Positions 1-9,841 of a stretch of 64,000 nucleotides of DNA are shown here, piece by piece. This DNA is from Pseudactinotalea suaedae (lineage in GTDB: Bacteria > Actinomycetota > Actinomycetes > Actinomycetales > Beutenbergiaceae). The position numbers were made by a program, and so were the translations under genes. The stretch spans positions 124,001 to 188,000 of the forward strand of contig NZ_WNXY01000002.1 in assembly GCF_009733815.1 (NCBI RefSeq), written 5' to 3'. The notes under the pieces are model-generated. The model saw nothing but the letters and a program-made list of their open reading frames with translations, ran no database searches and was not told the DNA's origin. The stretch's first letter is position 1. The number at the start of each line of letters is the position of its first letter.

Positions 1-537
1 AGCTACGAGGCCAGCCCGCAGCAGGCGATGGCGAACGCCACCCGGATGCTGAAGGAGGGCGGCGCGCAGGCGGTGAAGTTCGAGGGCGGCCGCCGGGTGG
101 CGGAGCACGTGCGGCTGCTGACGGCCTCCGGTGTGCCGGTCGTCGGGCATCTGGGGTTCACGCCGCAGTCGGAGAACATCCTGGGCGGCAAGCGCGTGCA
201 GGGCCGCGGCGGCGAGGCGGCCGAGGAGGTCCTCGCCGATGCCGAGGCGCTCGAGGAGGCCGGTGCGGTCGCCGTCGTGCTCGAGATGGTCCCAGCAGCG
301 GTGGCCGAGCGGGTCACCCGGGAGCTGAGCATCCCCACGATCGGGATCGGCGCCGGCGCGGCGTGCGACGGCCAGGTGCTCGTGTGGCTCGACATGGTCG
401 GCATGGGCGGCTGGTCGCCACGGTTCGCGAAGCAGTTCGGCTCGGTCGGCGCCGAGATCGACCGCGCCACCCGCTCCTACGTCGACGAGGTGCGCGCCGG
501 GACCTTCCCCGGGCGCGAGCACACCTACTGGGACTGA
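1..537 (+). CDS. panB: 3-methyl-2-oxobutanoate hydroxymethyltransferase, C-terminal part
   Basis: This is ketopantoate hydroxymethyltransferase, which adds a hydroxymethyl group from 5,10-methylenetetrahydrofolate to 2-oxoisovalerate in the pantothenate (CoA precursor) pathway. The open frame runs in from the left edge, so the start lies outside the window; about 178 residues of a family that is usually 270-290 long are present. Visible family signatures are GHLGFTPQS, the VVLEMVP strand and the C-terminal IGIGAG...[14 protein letters not shown] block. A 7-bp hairpin follows the stop directly and separates it from the convergent amidase gene. Confidence 0.95.
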   Translation, partial: SYEASPQQAMANATRMLKEGGAQAVKFEGGRRVAEHVRLLTASGVPVVGHLGFTPQSENILGGKRVQGRGGEAAEEVLADAEALEEAGAVAVVLEMVPAAVAERVTRELSIPTIGIGAGAACDGQVLVWLDMVGMGGWSPRFAKQFGSVGAEIDRATRSYVDEVRAGTFPGREHTYWD

Positions 538-557
538 GGCCCGCGGAGGTGCGGGCC
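538..557. terminator. Hairpin between panB and the amidase gene
   Basis: GGCCCGC and GCGGGCC form a perfect 7-bp stem around a 6-base loop, starting at the base after the panB stop and ending 6 bases before the end of the convergent amidase gene. There is no T-run, as is common in GC-rich actinomycetes. Its position suits a bidirectional terminator. Confidence 0.55.
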
Positions 558-563
558 CCGCAT

Positions 564-1385
564 CTACTCCTGAGGCTTGCGGTCCTGGGTCCACTCGAGG
601 ATGCCGGCCGCGATCGCGTCGGCGTACTCCTGACGGCCCTCGGCGGTCTCCATGACGGCGGCATCGCCCGGGTTGCGCATCTCGCCGAGCTCCAGCAGCA
701 CGGCAGGGCGTCGCGCGAAGTTGAGGGTGGCCAGGTCGGACCGCATGGACAGCGCGTCGTCCACGGCGGTCGACGGGGTGAACCCGCCGCCCGCCAGGGC
801 GTCGATCAGGTCCTCTGCCAGCGCCAGGCTCGGGGCGCCCTGCGAGTCGGAGATCGCCGGGTCGGCGACGATGACGAAGAAGCCCTCGGTCGAGGTGTCC
901 ACCGAGCCGTTCGCGTGGATCGAGACCATCAGGTCCGCATCGGTGTCCTCGGCGAACCGGCCACGGACGTCGACGCACGGGCCGACGCCGTCATCGTCCT
1001 CGCGCGTGGAGACGACCGTCGCGCCGAGCCGCTCCAGCTGCGCGGTGAGCCGCTGGGCGACGTCGAAGTTGAACTCGTGCTCGGCATAGCCGCTCGTGGT
1101 CGAGGTCCCGACGGTGTTGCAGGGCTTGAGGTCGCCGCGGCCGTCGGAGACGAGCTGGTTGATCGCGGCGGGGTCGTCGGCGTTGCCGCCGTTGTGACCG
1201 GGGTCGAGCGCGATCCGCCAGCCCAGCAGCGGACGGCCGGAGCGGAGGGCGCGCTGCAGCTCCGCGCTTGAGTCGTCGGAGGGGTCCGTGGTCGGTGCCG
1301 CAGCAGCCGGGACCGTGAGTCCGAGGCCGAACGCGCCGGCGCACGCGATCGCAACGATGCCCCGCAGGGCCCTTGACGAGCTCAT
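564..1385 (-). CDS. Secreted N-acetylmuramoyl-L-alanine amidase (Amidase_3 family)
   Basis: This is a zinc-dependent cell-wall amidase that cleaves the bond between MurNAc and the stem peptide, similar in plan to mycobacterial Rv3717. The 273-residue protein starts with a Sec signal peptide (MSSSRALRG, hydrophobic core, AAAAP cleavage region). Zinc ligands are recognisable in LDPGHNG, EHEFNFD and SIHANGS, and the catalytic Glu in LLELGEMRNP. Two cysteines (in KPCNT and GPCVD) could form a disulfide. The ATG lies one base after the stop of the upstream SPOR-like gene, so the two are probably translationally coupled. No cell-wall binding domain is present. Confidence 0.9.
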   Translation of the reverse strand: MSSSRALRGIVAIACAGAFGLGLTVPAAAAPTTDPSDDSSAELQRALRSGRPLLGWRIALDPGHNGGNADDPAAINQLVSDGRGDLKPCNTVGTSTTSGYAEHEFNFDVAQRLTAQLERLGATVVSTREDDDGVGPCVDVRGRFAEDTDADLMVSIHANGSVDTSTEGFFVIVADPAISDSQGAPSLALAEDLIDALAGGGFTPSTAVDDALSMRSDLATLNFARRPAVLLELGEMRNPGDAAVMETAEGRQEYADAIAAGILEWTQDRKPQE

Positions 1386-1386
1386 C

Positions 1387-1599
1387 TCAGTCCTCGTTGT
1401 CCTCGTCGTTCCACTCGCGTTCGGCTCTCTCCCACTCCTTGTTCCGCCTCGCGGCGATGGACAGAGCGTTCTCGGCCTCCTCGCGCGTGCGGTAGGGCCC
1501 CATGCGGGAGGTCCAGTCGCTCTTGTACCCCTGCTCCACCTGCGAGGTCTCGGTGTTGAAGTAGTACGCGGTCTGCGGGTCGAGCGGCTCGGTTGACAT
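1387..1599 (-). CDS. Small SPOR-like protein
   Basis: A 70-residue protein of a small actinobacterial family often labelled SPOR domain-containing. The centre reads YYFNTETSQVEQGYKSDWTSRMGPYRTREEA, followed by a charged helix that ends in an acidic tail. It has no signal peptide, so it is probably cytosolic. The start is fixed by GGAGGTG upstream of ATG at the usual spacing; longer in-frame starts lack any signal. It is the first gene of a two-gene unit with the amidase, with one base between them. A link to peptidoglycan is inferred from this coupling only. Confidence 0.75.
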   Translation of the reverse strand: MSTEPLDPQTAYYFNTETSQVEQGYKSDWTSRMGPYRTREEAENALSIAARRNKEWERAEREWNDEDNED

Positions 1600-1710
1600 C
1601 GTTTCAACACCTCCAGTCCCTAGATTCCCACACCGACGGCCCATTCGACCAGCCGTCGGTCCTGCTCTGGACGGGATCGGCGCGCGTGCGTGCACCCGGG
1701 CGACGGCGGA

Positions 1711-1716
1711 TACGCT
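1711..1716 (+). promoter_or_regulatory. -10 element of ppgK (leaderless)
   Basis: TACGCT lies 7 bases before the ATG of ppgK and no Shine-Dalgarno site is present, so transcription probably starts at the start codon. No clear -35 element is seen. Confidence 0.5.
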
Positions 1717-1723
1717 CGGCGGC

Positions 1724-2521
1724 ATGACAACGGTCACCTATGAAGCCGGTGCTGTGGGCTTCGGCATCGACATCGGCGGCTCGGGTATCAAGGGCGCCCC
1801 GGCCGACCTCCGCGCGGGTGCTCTGGCCGCGAAGCGGTTCCGCGTCCCCACGCCGGAGAAGTCGACGCCGGAGGCGGTCGCGGCGTGCCTCGCCGAGGTG
1901 CTGCTGCACTTCGAGGTGCCCACGGCGACGCCGGTCGGCATCACGTTCCCGGGGATCATCCAGCACGGGGTGGTGCTCAGCTCGGCGAACCTCCACAAGT
2001 CGTGGATCGGCACCGACCTGGCCGAGCTCGTGCGGCTGACCACGGGTCACCGCGTCACCGTGGTCAACGACGCCGACGCCGCGGGGTACGCCGAGGTTCG
2101 TCACGGCGCCGCGCTGGGCCAGGACGGTGTCGTGCTGGTGCTGACGCTGGGCACCGGGATCGGGTCCGCCCTGATCAACGACGGCAGGCTCGTGCCGAAC
2201 ACCGAGCTCGGGCACCTGGAGATCGACGGCTACGACGCGGAGACCCGCGCGTCCTCGGCCGTCAAGGACCGTGAGGGCCTCAGCTACAAGGTGTGGGCCA
2301 AGGAGCGGCTGCAGCGGTACTTCGAGGTCGTCGAGTTCCTGTTCTCGCCGGACCTGTTCGTGGTCGGCGGTGGTGTGAGCAAGGACCACGAGAAGTTCGT
2401 GCCGCTGATCACCACCCGGGCACCGATCGTCCCCGCAGCGCTGCGCAACCAGGCAGGCATCATCGGTGCAGCTGCCCTGGCCGACCGCGCCGCCCGCGAG
2501 CTTCCCACCCCGACTCCGTAG
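1724..2521 (+). CDS. ppgK: Polyphosphate glucokinase (ROK family)
   Basis: PpgK phosphorylates glucose to glucose 6-phosphate using polyphosphate or ATP, a typical actinobacterial entry to glycolysis. The 265-residue protein has the ROK phosphate loop [11 protein letters not shown] near the N terminus, the catalytic Asp in VVNDADAAG, the second phosphate motif [11 protein letters not shown] and the glucose-binding ELGHLEIDG. The start is the ATG 7 bases after a TACGCT -10 element. It faces nadE tail to tail with 15 bases between stops. It could receive glucose released by the amylase and alpha-glucosidase encoded at the other end of the window. Confidence 0.93.
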   Translation: MTTVTYEAGAVGFGIDIGGSGIKGAPADLRAGALAAKRFRVPTPEKSTPEAVAACLAEVLLHFEVPTATPVGITFPGIIQHGVVLSSANLHKSWIGTDLAELVRLTTGHRVTVVNDADAAGYAEVRHGAALGQDGVVLVLTLGTGIGSALINDGRLVPNTELGHLEIDGYDAETRASSAVKDREGLSYKVWAKERLQRYFEVVEFLFSPDLFVVGGGVSKDHEKFVPLITTRAPIVPAALRNQAGIIGAAALADRAARELPTPTP

Positions 2522-2536
2522 TCCTGTCCGGGAGCC

Positions 2537-4594
<2,058 letters not shown>

Positions 4595-4682
4595 AGGCAC
4601 AGGGCGAGTGTGGCAGCCCTTCGGCGTCGACACGGTGCAGGCCGGCGGGCGCCGCGTCCCCGCGCCGAGCGCACCGCACTCC

Positions 4683-4688
4683 TACGCT
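4683..4688 (+). promoter_or_regulatory. -10 element of the small HNH gene (leaderless)
   Basis: TACGCT lies 6 bases before the ATG at 4695, with no Shine-Dalgarno site, matching the leaderless pattern seen at several genes in this window. Confidence 0.5.
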
Positions 4689-4694
4689 GCTGTC

Positions 4695-5027
4695 ATGCCC
4701 TCGACGAGTCGCCGCACACGGGCCGCCAACCGGCGTCGACGTCGGCTGCGACGGGTCGAGAACGACCTCACGGACCAGGAGTGGGCCGCCCTGCTCAGCG
4801 CGTGGGGCGGCTGCGCCTACTGCGGTGCGGCGGACCGCCCGCTGCAGCGCGACTGCGTGCTGGCGATCTCCCGCGGAGGCCGGTACACCGTCGACAACGT
4901 GGTGCCCGCGTGCGGACCGTGCAACGCCAGCAAGTGCAACGGTGAGGTGACCTCCTGGCTGCGCCGCAAGGGCCTGGGCGAGCGGGAGTTCCTGCTCCGG
5001 CACGCCGAGGTGCGATCGAGGGCATGA
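4695..5027 (+). CDS. Small HNH endonuclease-like protein
   Basis: A basic 110-residue protein with a zinc-ribbon type HNH core: CAYCG, then RDCVLAISRGG, VDNVVPAC and GPCNASK. The paired CxxC motifs for a structural zinc are present. Where most HNH nucleases have Asp-His before the hydrophobic-Pro-Ser-Gly-Gly turn, this one has Asp-Cys, so the usual general base His is not obvious. The protein may be a nuclease variant or a nucleic-acid binding relative. The first 20 residues are Arg-rich. A -10 element sits 6 bases before the ATG. A tiny membrane protein follows 4 bases downstream. Confidence 0.75.
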   Translation: MPSTSRRTRAANRRRRRLRRVENDLTDQEWAALLSAWGGCAYCGAADRPLQRDCVLAISRGGRYTVDNVVPACGPCNASKCNGEVTSWLRRKGLGEREFLLRHAEVRSRA

Positions 5028-5031
5028 TCCG

Positions 5032-5181
5032 ATGAGCCTGCAGGTGTGGCACGTGGTCGCGCTCGTCGTGTTCCTGGCGGTCGTCGCGGCGGTCTGCGTG
5101 CTGATCCGCGCGATGGTCCGTGGCTACCGCCAGGGCCGTGCGGAGGCTGCGGCAGAGCACGACCGGGATGCGCTCAGCTGA
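5032..5181 (+). CDS. Small single-pass membrane protein
   Basis: A 49-codon frame starts with ATG 4 bases after the HNH gene stop. It encodes a short N terminus, one strongly hydrophobic stretch (about residues 8-26, Val/Ala/Leu rich), then a basic and finally acidic tail rich in Arg, Ala and Glu. The frame is GC3-rich like its neighbours. The 3' end overlaps the end of the convergent gene by 8 bases. No family is recognised; that it is a real gene is inferred from the tight spacing and the clean membrane segment. Confidence 0.5.
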   Translation: MSLQVWHVVALVVFLAVVAAVCVLIRAMVRGYRQGRAEAAAEHDRDALS

Positions 5182-5638
5182 AGAGGCGCCCGAAGAACCC
5201 CTTCTTCTCCTGCCAGCCGTGCTGCTCGAGGAACCCGAACAGCGGCTTCTTGATCTGGTCGGTGTCGAACGACCAGCTCGCGGCGCTGGTGGCTTGGCCG
5301 TGACTGGTGCCGGCCACGCCGGCCTGGAACCCGAACGACTTCTGCGTCGACTTGCCCTTGAACGTCGACTTCTGGAACGAACCACCGCTCGCGCCGATCG
5401 ATCCCGAGGACTCGTTGCCGACCTCCACGGACTCGATCTCGCCGTCTGCGGTGGGCCGGACGTCGATCCGGTAGTCCTTCGAGAAGGTGCTGGCGCCGCC
5501 GAGTCCGAGCATCTGGATCTTCGCGACATCCCAGTACCCCACGATCCCGCCCTCCGGCGTGACGCCGTAGCTGAACGGCGCCTGCGGGTTGTTGAGGTTC
5601 GGGACCTGCTGGAGCACCTGCTCCCACGGGGTAGCCAT
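5174..5638 (-). CDS. Uncharacterised conserved-looking protein
   Basis: A 154-residue soluble protein that I do not recognise. Residues 1-60 read like a compact domain (MATPWEQVLQQVPNLNNP, then GYWDVAKIQML). The middle is Ser/Gly/Thr-rich and low in complexity (about residues 65-115). The C terminus is basic and aromatic, ending in KKGFFGRLFS. No signal peptide or membrane segment is seen. The ATG was chosen because the protein upstream of it loses all sense and no better start exists. It diverges from a VOC gene with 57 bases between starts. Confidence 0.6.
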   Translation of the reverse strand: MATPWEQVLQQVPNLNNPQAPFSYGVTPEGGIVGYWDVAKIQMLGLGGASTFSKDYRIDVRPTADGEIESVEVGNESSGSIGASGGSFQKSTFKGKSTQKSFGFQAGVAGTSHGQATSAASWSFDTDQIKKPLFGFLEQHGWQEKKGFFGRLFS

Positions 5639-5695
5639 GGGCCCACCGTACGACAGCACGATCAGCCACGCGCGGCGATGTGATATCGAGGTGCC

Positions 5696-6124
5696 ATGGA
5701 CGAGCCGCTGCTCAGGATGGTCGACGCGGTCACGCTCGCGGTGCCGACCCTCGAGGCGGGGCTCGCCTTCTATGTCGAGCACCTCGGGCACGAGCTCGCG
5801 TGGCGCGACGACGAGCTCGGCCAGGCGGGGCTGCGGTGCCCCGACACCGACACCGAGATCGTGCTGACCACGTCGATGGGCGCCGAGCCGAACTGGCTCG
5901 TGCGGTCGGCGGACCAGGCCGCCGCCACCATCGCCGCCGCAGGCGGCAGCGTGGTCGCCGCCCCGAGAGACATCCCGGTGGGGCGGGTCGCCGTCGTCGA
6001 GGACCCGTTCGGCAACCGCCTGGTGCTCGTCGACCTCAGCAAGGGGCGGTATCGGACCGGTGCGGACGGCTCCGTCGTCGGCGTCGACCCCTCGGGCCCA
6101 GACCCCGAAGGCACCACGCCCTGA
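5696..6124 (+). CDS. VOC (glyoxalase/dioxygenase-like) protein
   Basis: A 142-residue vicinal-oxygen-chelate fold protein with two beta-alpha-beta-beta-beta modules: an N-terminal VDAVTLAVPTLEAGLAFYVEHLGHELAWR and a C-terminal VEDPFGNRLVLVDLSKG. Members bind a divalent metal and act as isomerases, dioxygenases or resistance proteins. The expected N-terminal metal His is Leu here (VTLAVP), while DPFGN is intact, so its chemistry cannot be assigned. It ends 12 bases before the 3' end of the RNase P RNA gene, which is on the other strand. Confidence 0.8.
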   Translation: MDEPLLRMVDAVTLAVPTLEAGLAFYVEHLGHELAWRDDELGQAGLRCPDTDTEIVLTTSMGAEPNWLVRSADQAAATIAAAGGSVVAAPRDIPVGRVAVVEDPFGNRLVLVDLSKGRYRTGADGSVVGVDPSGPDPEGTTP

Positions 6125-6136
6125 CGACGGCGGTGA

Positions 6137-6514
6137 GTGGATGAGCCGGCCGATACGCCGGGTTCTGTCCCGCGGATCTTTCGATCTGCGGTGGCGGCCA
6201 TCCATCTAGGGCGGCTGTTGCCAGCCGTCTCGTGCGGCCTACCCGGAAGCTCGGGCGAGCAGCCCTCGAACGCTTCCTGTCTGACCTTGCTCCGGGCGGG
6301 GTTTACCTAGCCACACCGGTCACCCGGTGTGCTGGTGGTCTCTTACACCACCGTTTCACCCTTACCGCGCTCGCGCGCGGCGGTCTGTTCTCTGTGGCAC
6401 TGTCCCGCGGGTCGCCCCGGGTGGGTGTTACCCACCGCCCTGCTCTGCGGAGCCCGGACGTTCCTCGGCACCTCCCCGGAGGGTGGTGACGCGGCCGCCT
6501 GGCCGGCTCATCCG
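6137..6514 (-). ncRNA. rnpB: RNase P RNA, bacterial class A
   Basis: This RNA is the catalytic subunit that removes the 5' leader of tRNA precursors. The ends pair in a 12-bp P1 helix (6140-6151 with 6501-6512). Conserved core segments are readable on the minus strand: GAGGAACGTCCGGGC near the 5' end, ACAGAGAACAGACCGCC, GGTAAGGGTGAAA, TGTAAGAGACCACC, AAACCCCGCCCGGAGCAAGG, and ACAGAACCCGGCGTATCGG near the 3' end. A TAGACT -10 element at 6521-6526 places the transcription start near 6514. The total of about 378 nt suits high-GC class A RNAs. Confidence 0.96.
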
Positions 6515-6538
6515 CTGCTCAGTCTAGGGGCCGCACCC

Positions 6539-7270
6539 TCAGTCGGTGACGCGGACGATGATGTAGCCATCCTCGGAACGCACGATCTCGTCGGCCGGAG
6601 CCGCCTCGATGGCGGCCAGCTCGGTGAGGCTGAGCGAGATCTGCAACGGATCGGTGGTCGAGCCTCGGAGCCGCAACACGCCGAGGCCGCCGGACCGCTC
6701 CCGCACCCGCTCGTACAGGGTGACCAGACCGGGGTCGAGAGGCTCGACGGCGGAGGCTCGCTGAGTCTCGACGGTCGCCTTCTCGGCGTCGATCTCGGCG
6801 AACGCGGCGTCGCGCTCGGCCTCGAGCTGGGCGATCTGCTCACCGAGGGCGGCGCGCTGCGCCGTGATGGCGTCGAGAGCGCTCTGCGCGGTCTCGAGGA
6901 CCTCCATCGCCTCGAGCTCGACCTCCTCGAGGACGCCCTGCCGCTTGGCGAGCGACTCGAGCTCGTGGCCGAGCGCCTGCAGGTCCTTCGGCGAGCCGGT
7001 GCCGCTCTCGAGCCGCTGCCGGTCGCGCGCGGCGCGGTTCGTCACCTGCTCGACGTCGGCCTCGGCCTTGGCCACGGCACGTCGCGCATCACGCACGGCG
7101 GTCTCGGCGTCGACGCGGGCGCGATCGAGATCCTCAGCACGCCCGGTGACCTCCTGCAGGGCCGCCAGGCTCGGGTGGCTGCGGCGCTGGTGCGCCAGCT
7201 TTGCGAGCCGGGTGTCGAGTGCCTGCACGTCGAGCAGCCTGAGCTGGTCGGCCACGGGGGCTGAAGCCAT
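6539..7270 (-). CDS. Coiled-coil protein of the C4-type zinc ribbon family, ribbon cysteines lost
   Basis: A 243-residue protein of the family that includes M. tuberculosis Rv2229c. A long antiparallel coiled coil (about residues 30-180, heptads rich in Glu, Ala, Leu and Arg) is followed by a C-terminal ribbon. In the family that ribbon carries two CxxC pairs; here the matching stretch (about residues 200-243, ending IVRSEDGYIIVRVTD) has no cysteine, and the whole protein has none. The rest of the pattern is kept (LTELAAIEAAPADEIVRSEDGYIIV), so the metal site has been lost while the fold probably remains. The function of the family is not established. Confidence 0.8.
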   Translation of the reverse strand: MASAPVADQLRLLDVQALDTRLAKLAHQRRSHPSLAALQEVTGRAEDLDRARVDAETAVRDARRAVAKAEADVEQVTNRAARDRQRLESGTGSPKDLQALGHELESLAKRQGVLEEVELEAMEVLETAQSALDAITAQRAALGEQIAQLEAERDAAFAEIDAEKATVETQRASAVEPLDPGLVTLYERVRERSGGLGVLRLRGSTTDPLQISLSLTELAAIEAAPADEIVRSEDGYIIVRVTD

Positions 7271-7334
7271 ACGTGTTCTCCGGTCGTCGAGTTGGTCCTG
7301 TGACCCTATCCGTCGTGCTCGGCGCTCAGCGTCG

Positions 7335-8270
7335 TCAGGGGACGGTGTGGCCGGCGGCGCGGGCGAGGCCGTACCACTCGGCGCGGCTGAGCACGACGTC
7401 GGAACCCGCCGCCGCTTCCACCACACGGCTCGGCGTCGTGGTCCCCAGGACCACCTGCATCTGCGCCGGGTGCCGGGTGATCCACGCGGTCGAGATCCCG
7501 TTCGGGGTGACCCCGTGCCGCTCTGCAATCTCCTCGAGCAGGTCGTTCAGCTCGGGGAAGTTCTCGCGGTCGCCGACGAACGGCCCGGTGAAGAAGCCGC
7601 TCTGCGCCGGCGACCAGGCCTGCACGGTGATGCCGTTGAGGCGGCAGTAGTCGAGCAGTCCGACGTCGCGGCTGATCGACTGGTCCAGCGCAGCCATGTT
7701 CGCCGCGAGACCCTGCGTCACGAGCGCCGCGTGCGGGATGCTCAGCTGCAGCTGGTTGGCCACGAGCGGCCGGGTGAGCGCGGTCTTGAGCAGCTCGATC
7801 TGCCCGGGCGTGTGGTTCGAGACGCCGAAGTGGCGCACCTTGCCGGCGGCGTGCAGCTCGTCGAAGGCGCGGGCGACCTCCTCGGGCTCGACCAGGGCGT
7901 CGGGCCGGTGCAGCAGCAGGATGTCGATGTAGTCGGTGCCGAGCGCCTCGAGCGAGCCGTTGACGCTCTCGATCAGGTGCTCGTAGGAGAAGTCGAAGTA
8001 CGGGCCGTCCTTGACGATGCCGGCCTTCGTCTGGATCGTCAGCTCGGCACGCTCCGACGGCGTCAGCTTCATCGCCTCGGCGAACCGGCGCTCGCACGCG
8101 TGCATCTCGGGCCCGTAGACGTCCGCGTGGTCGTGGAAGTCGATGCCGTGGTCGCGGGCGGTGCGGACCAGCTCCTTGACCTCGTCGTCGGTCTTCTCGG
8201 CGATGCGCATCAGCCCGAGGACGAGCGCGGGGGCGGTGATGCCTGCGTGGGGGATCTCGATCGTCTTCAC
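7335..8270 (-). CDS. Aldo/keto reductase
   Basis: An NADP(H)-dependent oxidoreductase of the aldo-keto reductase TIM-barrel fold, 311 residues, close in plan to E. coli YdhF. The catalytic tetrad is visible: Asp in DFHDHADVYG, Tyr in the same motif, Lys in IQTKAGI and His in LLLHRPD. The C-terminal cofactor region reads VVLGTTTPSRVVEA. The substrate cannot be predicted. The GTG start lies 6 bases after GATGAT, a plausible -10 element. It is a single gene between the zinc-ribbon-like gene and the ThrE-type exporter gene. Confidence 0.88.
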   Translation of the reverse strand: MKTIEIPHAGITAPALVLGLMRIAEKTDDEVKELVRTARDHGIDFHDHADVYGPEMHACERRFAEAMKLTPSERAELTIQTKAGIVKDGPYFDFSYEHLIESVNGSLEALGTDYIDILLLHRPDALVEPEEVARAFDELHAAGKVRHFGVSNHTPGQIELLKTALTRPLVANQLQLSIPHAALVTQGLAANMAALDQSISRDVGLLDYCRLNGITVQAWSPAQSGFFTGPFVGDRENFPELNDLLEEIAERHGVTPNGISTAWITRHPAQMQVVLGTTTPSRVVEAAAGSDVVLSRAEWYGLARAAGHTVP

Positions 8271-8318
8271 AGTTCCATCATCGCGCCTCTCGGGCGTTCG
8301 TGTGCCCGCGGCGCGACG

Positions 8319-9770
8319 TCAGATCCTGGTTCCGCGGGCGCGTCGGTGCAGAGCGGTCTGCCAGCGGTCGGCCTGCGCCCGGGTGGTGCGGGCCACGAAG
8401 TCACCCAGGCTCACGCCCGCGGCGAGGGCGATGCCGACGGCCACGGCCTGCAAGGTCAAGGTGGCACCCGAGAGCGTGCTGCCGCTCTCGACGATCGCGT
8501 ACATCGCGCCGTAGATCGCCAGTCCCGGCAGCATGGGGGTGATCCCACAGACCGTCAGCACCATCGCCGGCGCGGTGCGGCGGCGCGCCAGCACGCCGGC
8601 GAGGACGCCGACCACGAGCGCGGCGGCGAAGGCGCGCGCGGCGGGGCCGACACCCACCGCCGCGAGCGTGCCGTTGACGGCGGTGCCGACGCCGCCGATG
8701 AGAGCGACCAGCGGGACCGTGCGCATCCGCGTGTAGGAGGCGACCGCGAAGCTGCCGGACACGACAGCTGCGCCGGCGATCTGCACCGCCAGCGGCGGTG
8801 CGAAGGCGTCGAGGTCGGAGATGCTCAGCGGCACACCCATCCGGGCGCCGACGTCGAGCACCACCCCGACGCCGATGACGATGCCGAGCGTGAGCAGCGC
8901 GACCTCGAACGAGCGTCCGGCGGCTGTCAGCGGAAATCCTGAGATCGCATCCTGCGCCGCGCCGACCAGCGAGAGCCCGGCCAGCAGCACCACGATGCCC
9001 GAGGCCACCACCAGCGACGGCGGGAGCACCGCGATGTCCCAGCCCATCCGACCCACGCCCCACAGCAGCACCACCGCGACCGCCGTCGCGATCGCCGAGC
9101 CGACCGCCTGCTGGAACAGGTAGGGCAGCCCCCGGTGCCGCAAGAATCGCAGTGCGCGGTCGATGACCCCGGTGGTGAGCGCGGCGAGCCCGGCGACCTG
9201 CCAGCCACCGCCCAGGAGCACGGCGACCCCCGCCGCCATCAGGCCGAGCGCGGCCGTGACGACCCAGCGACGGTACGGGTGCGGTGCCGCGACGATCGCG
9301 TCGAGCCGCGCGATCGCGTCGGTGAGGGCGACGTGCCCGGCAGCGACGTCGTCGACCAGCTCCAGCACCTCGGCCAGGCGGCTGTAGTCCGAGGTACGGA
9401 CCTCGAGCACCCGCACGCGGGTGAGGGCGCCGTCCTCGCGGTCGAGGGAGATCGTGATCGAGTTGAAGGTGATGTCGATCTGGCAGCCGCTCATGCCCAG
9501 CCCGGCAGCCATGCGCTGCATCGCCACGGTCACGTCGGCGACGCCGGCCCCGGTGCCGAGCAGCGCCTCCCCGGTCCGGAGGACGACGTCGAGCACGTCA
9601 CGCTCGGCCTGGACCGACATCCCCGAGCCACGACGGCGGGCGCCGAAGGCGTGCGTGGGCGGTCCCGACGCGCTGACGGCGCGGCGCGCGCGAGACCGGA
9701 ACCCGGCCGCGGCGATCCGGGCGGGCGGTGCGGAGCGCGCGGCTCGCTCTCCCCCGGTCTCGTCAGCCAC
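8319..9770 (-). CDS. Threonine/serine exporter family protein (ThrE-like)
   Basis: A 483-residue inner-membrane protein like Corynebacterium ThrE, which exports L-threonine and L-serine using the proton gradient. It fuses a soluble N-terminal ThrE domain (EALLGTGAGVADV, then the ITFNSITIS region) to about ten membrane segments, including the hallmark VCGITPMLPGLAIYGAMY near the C terminus. The start was placed at a GTG because TAGCGT, a -10 element, lies 7 bases upstream; starting at the later MSVQAERD would remove 50 Arg/Ala-rich residues. It diverges from a dehydrogenase gene that has a mirror-image leaderless promoter. Confidence 0.88.
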   Translation of the reverse strand: MADETGGERAARSAPPARIAAAGFRSRARRAVSASGPPTHAFGARRRGSGMSVQAERDVLDVVLRTGEALLGTGAGVADVTVAMQRMAAGLGMSGCQIDITFNSITISLDREDGALTRVRVLEVRTSDYSRLAEVLELVDDVAAGHVALTDAIARLDAIVAAPHPYRRWVVTAALGLMAAGVAVLLGGGWQVAGLAALTTGVIDRALRFLRHRGLPYLFQQAVGSAIATAVAVVLLWGVGRMGWDIAVLPPSLVVASGIVVLLAGLSLVGAAQDAISGFPLTAAGRSFEVALLTLGIVIGVGVVLDVGARMGVPLSISDLDAFAPPLAVQIAGAAVVSGSFAVASYTRMRTVPLVALIGGVGTAVNGTLAAVGVGPAARAFAAALVVGVLAGVLARRRTAPAMVLTVCGITPMLPGLAIYGAMYAIVESGSTLSGATLTLQAVAVGIALAAGVSLGDFVARTTRAQADRWQTALHRRARGTRI

Positions 9771-9777
9771 GGTGACG

Positions 9778-9783
9778 ACGCTA
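9778..9783 (-). promoter_or_regulatory. -10 element of the ThrE-like gene (leaderless)
   Basis: On the minus strand TAGCGT lies 7 bases before the GTG at 9770 and no Shine-Dalgarno site is present. Confidence 0.5.
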
Positions 9784-9829
9784 CGCCAGCGGGAACCGGT
9801 CAGTACAACTCGTCGTGCGCGCCAGCGCT

Positions 9830-9835
9830 TATCGT
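9830..9835 (+). promoter_or_regulatory. -10 element of the short-chain dehydrogenase gene (leaderless)
   Basis: TATCGT lies 6 bases before the GTG at 9842. With the element at 9778-9783 it forms a divergent pair of leaderless promoters. Confidence 0.5.
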
Positions 9836-9841
9836 CGGTGG

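Noticed and set aside
6232-6527. Short plus-strand reading frames within 6137-6514
   Set aside because: They lie within the RNase P RNA gene, whose conserved core and P1 pairing are clear.
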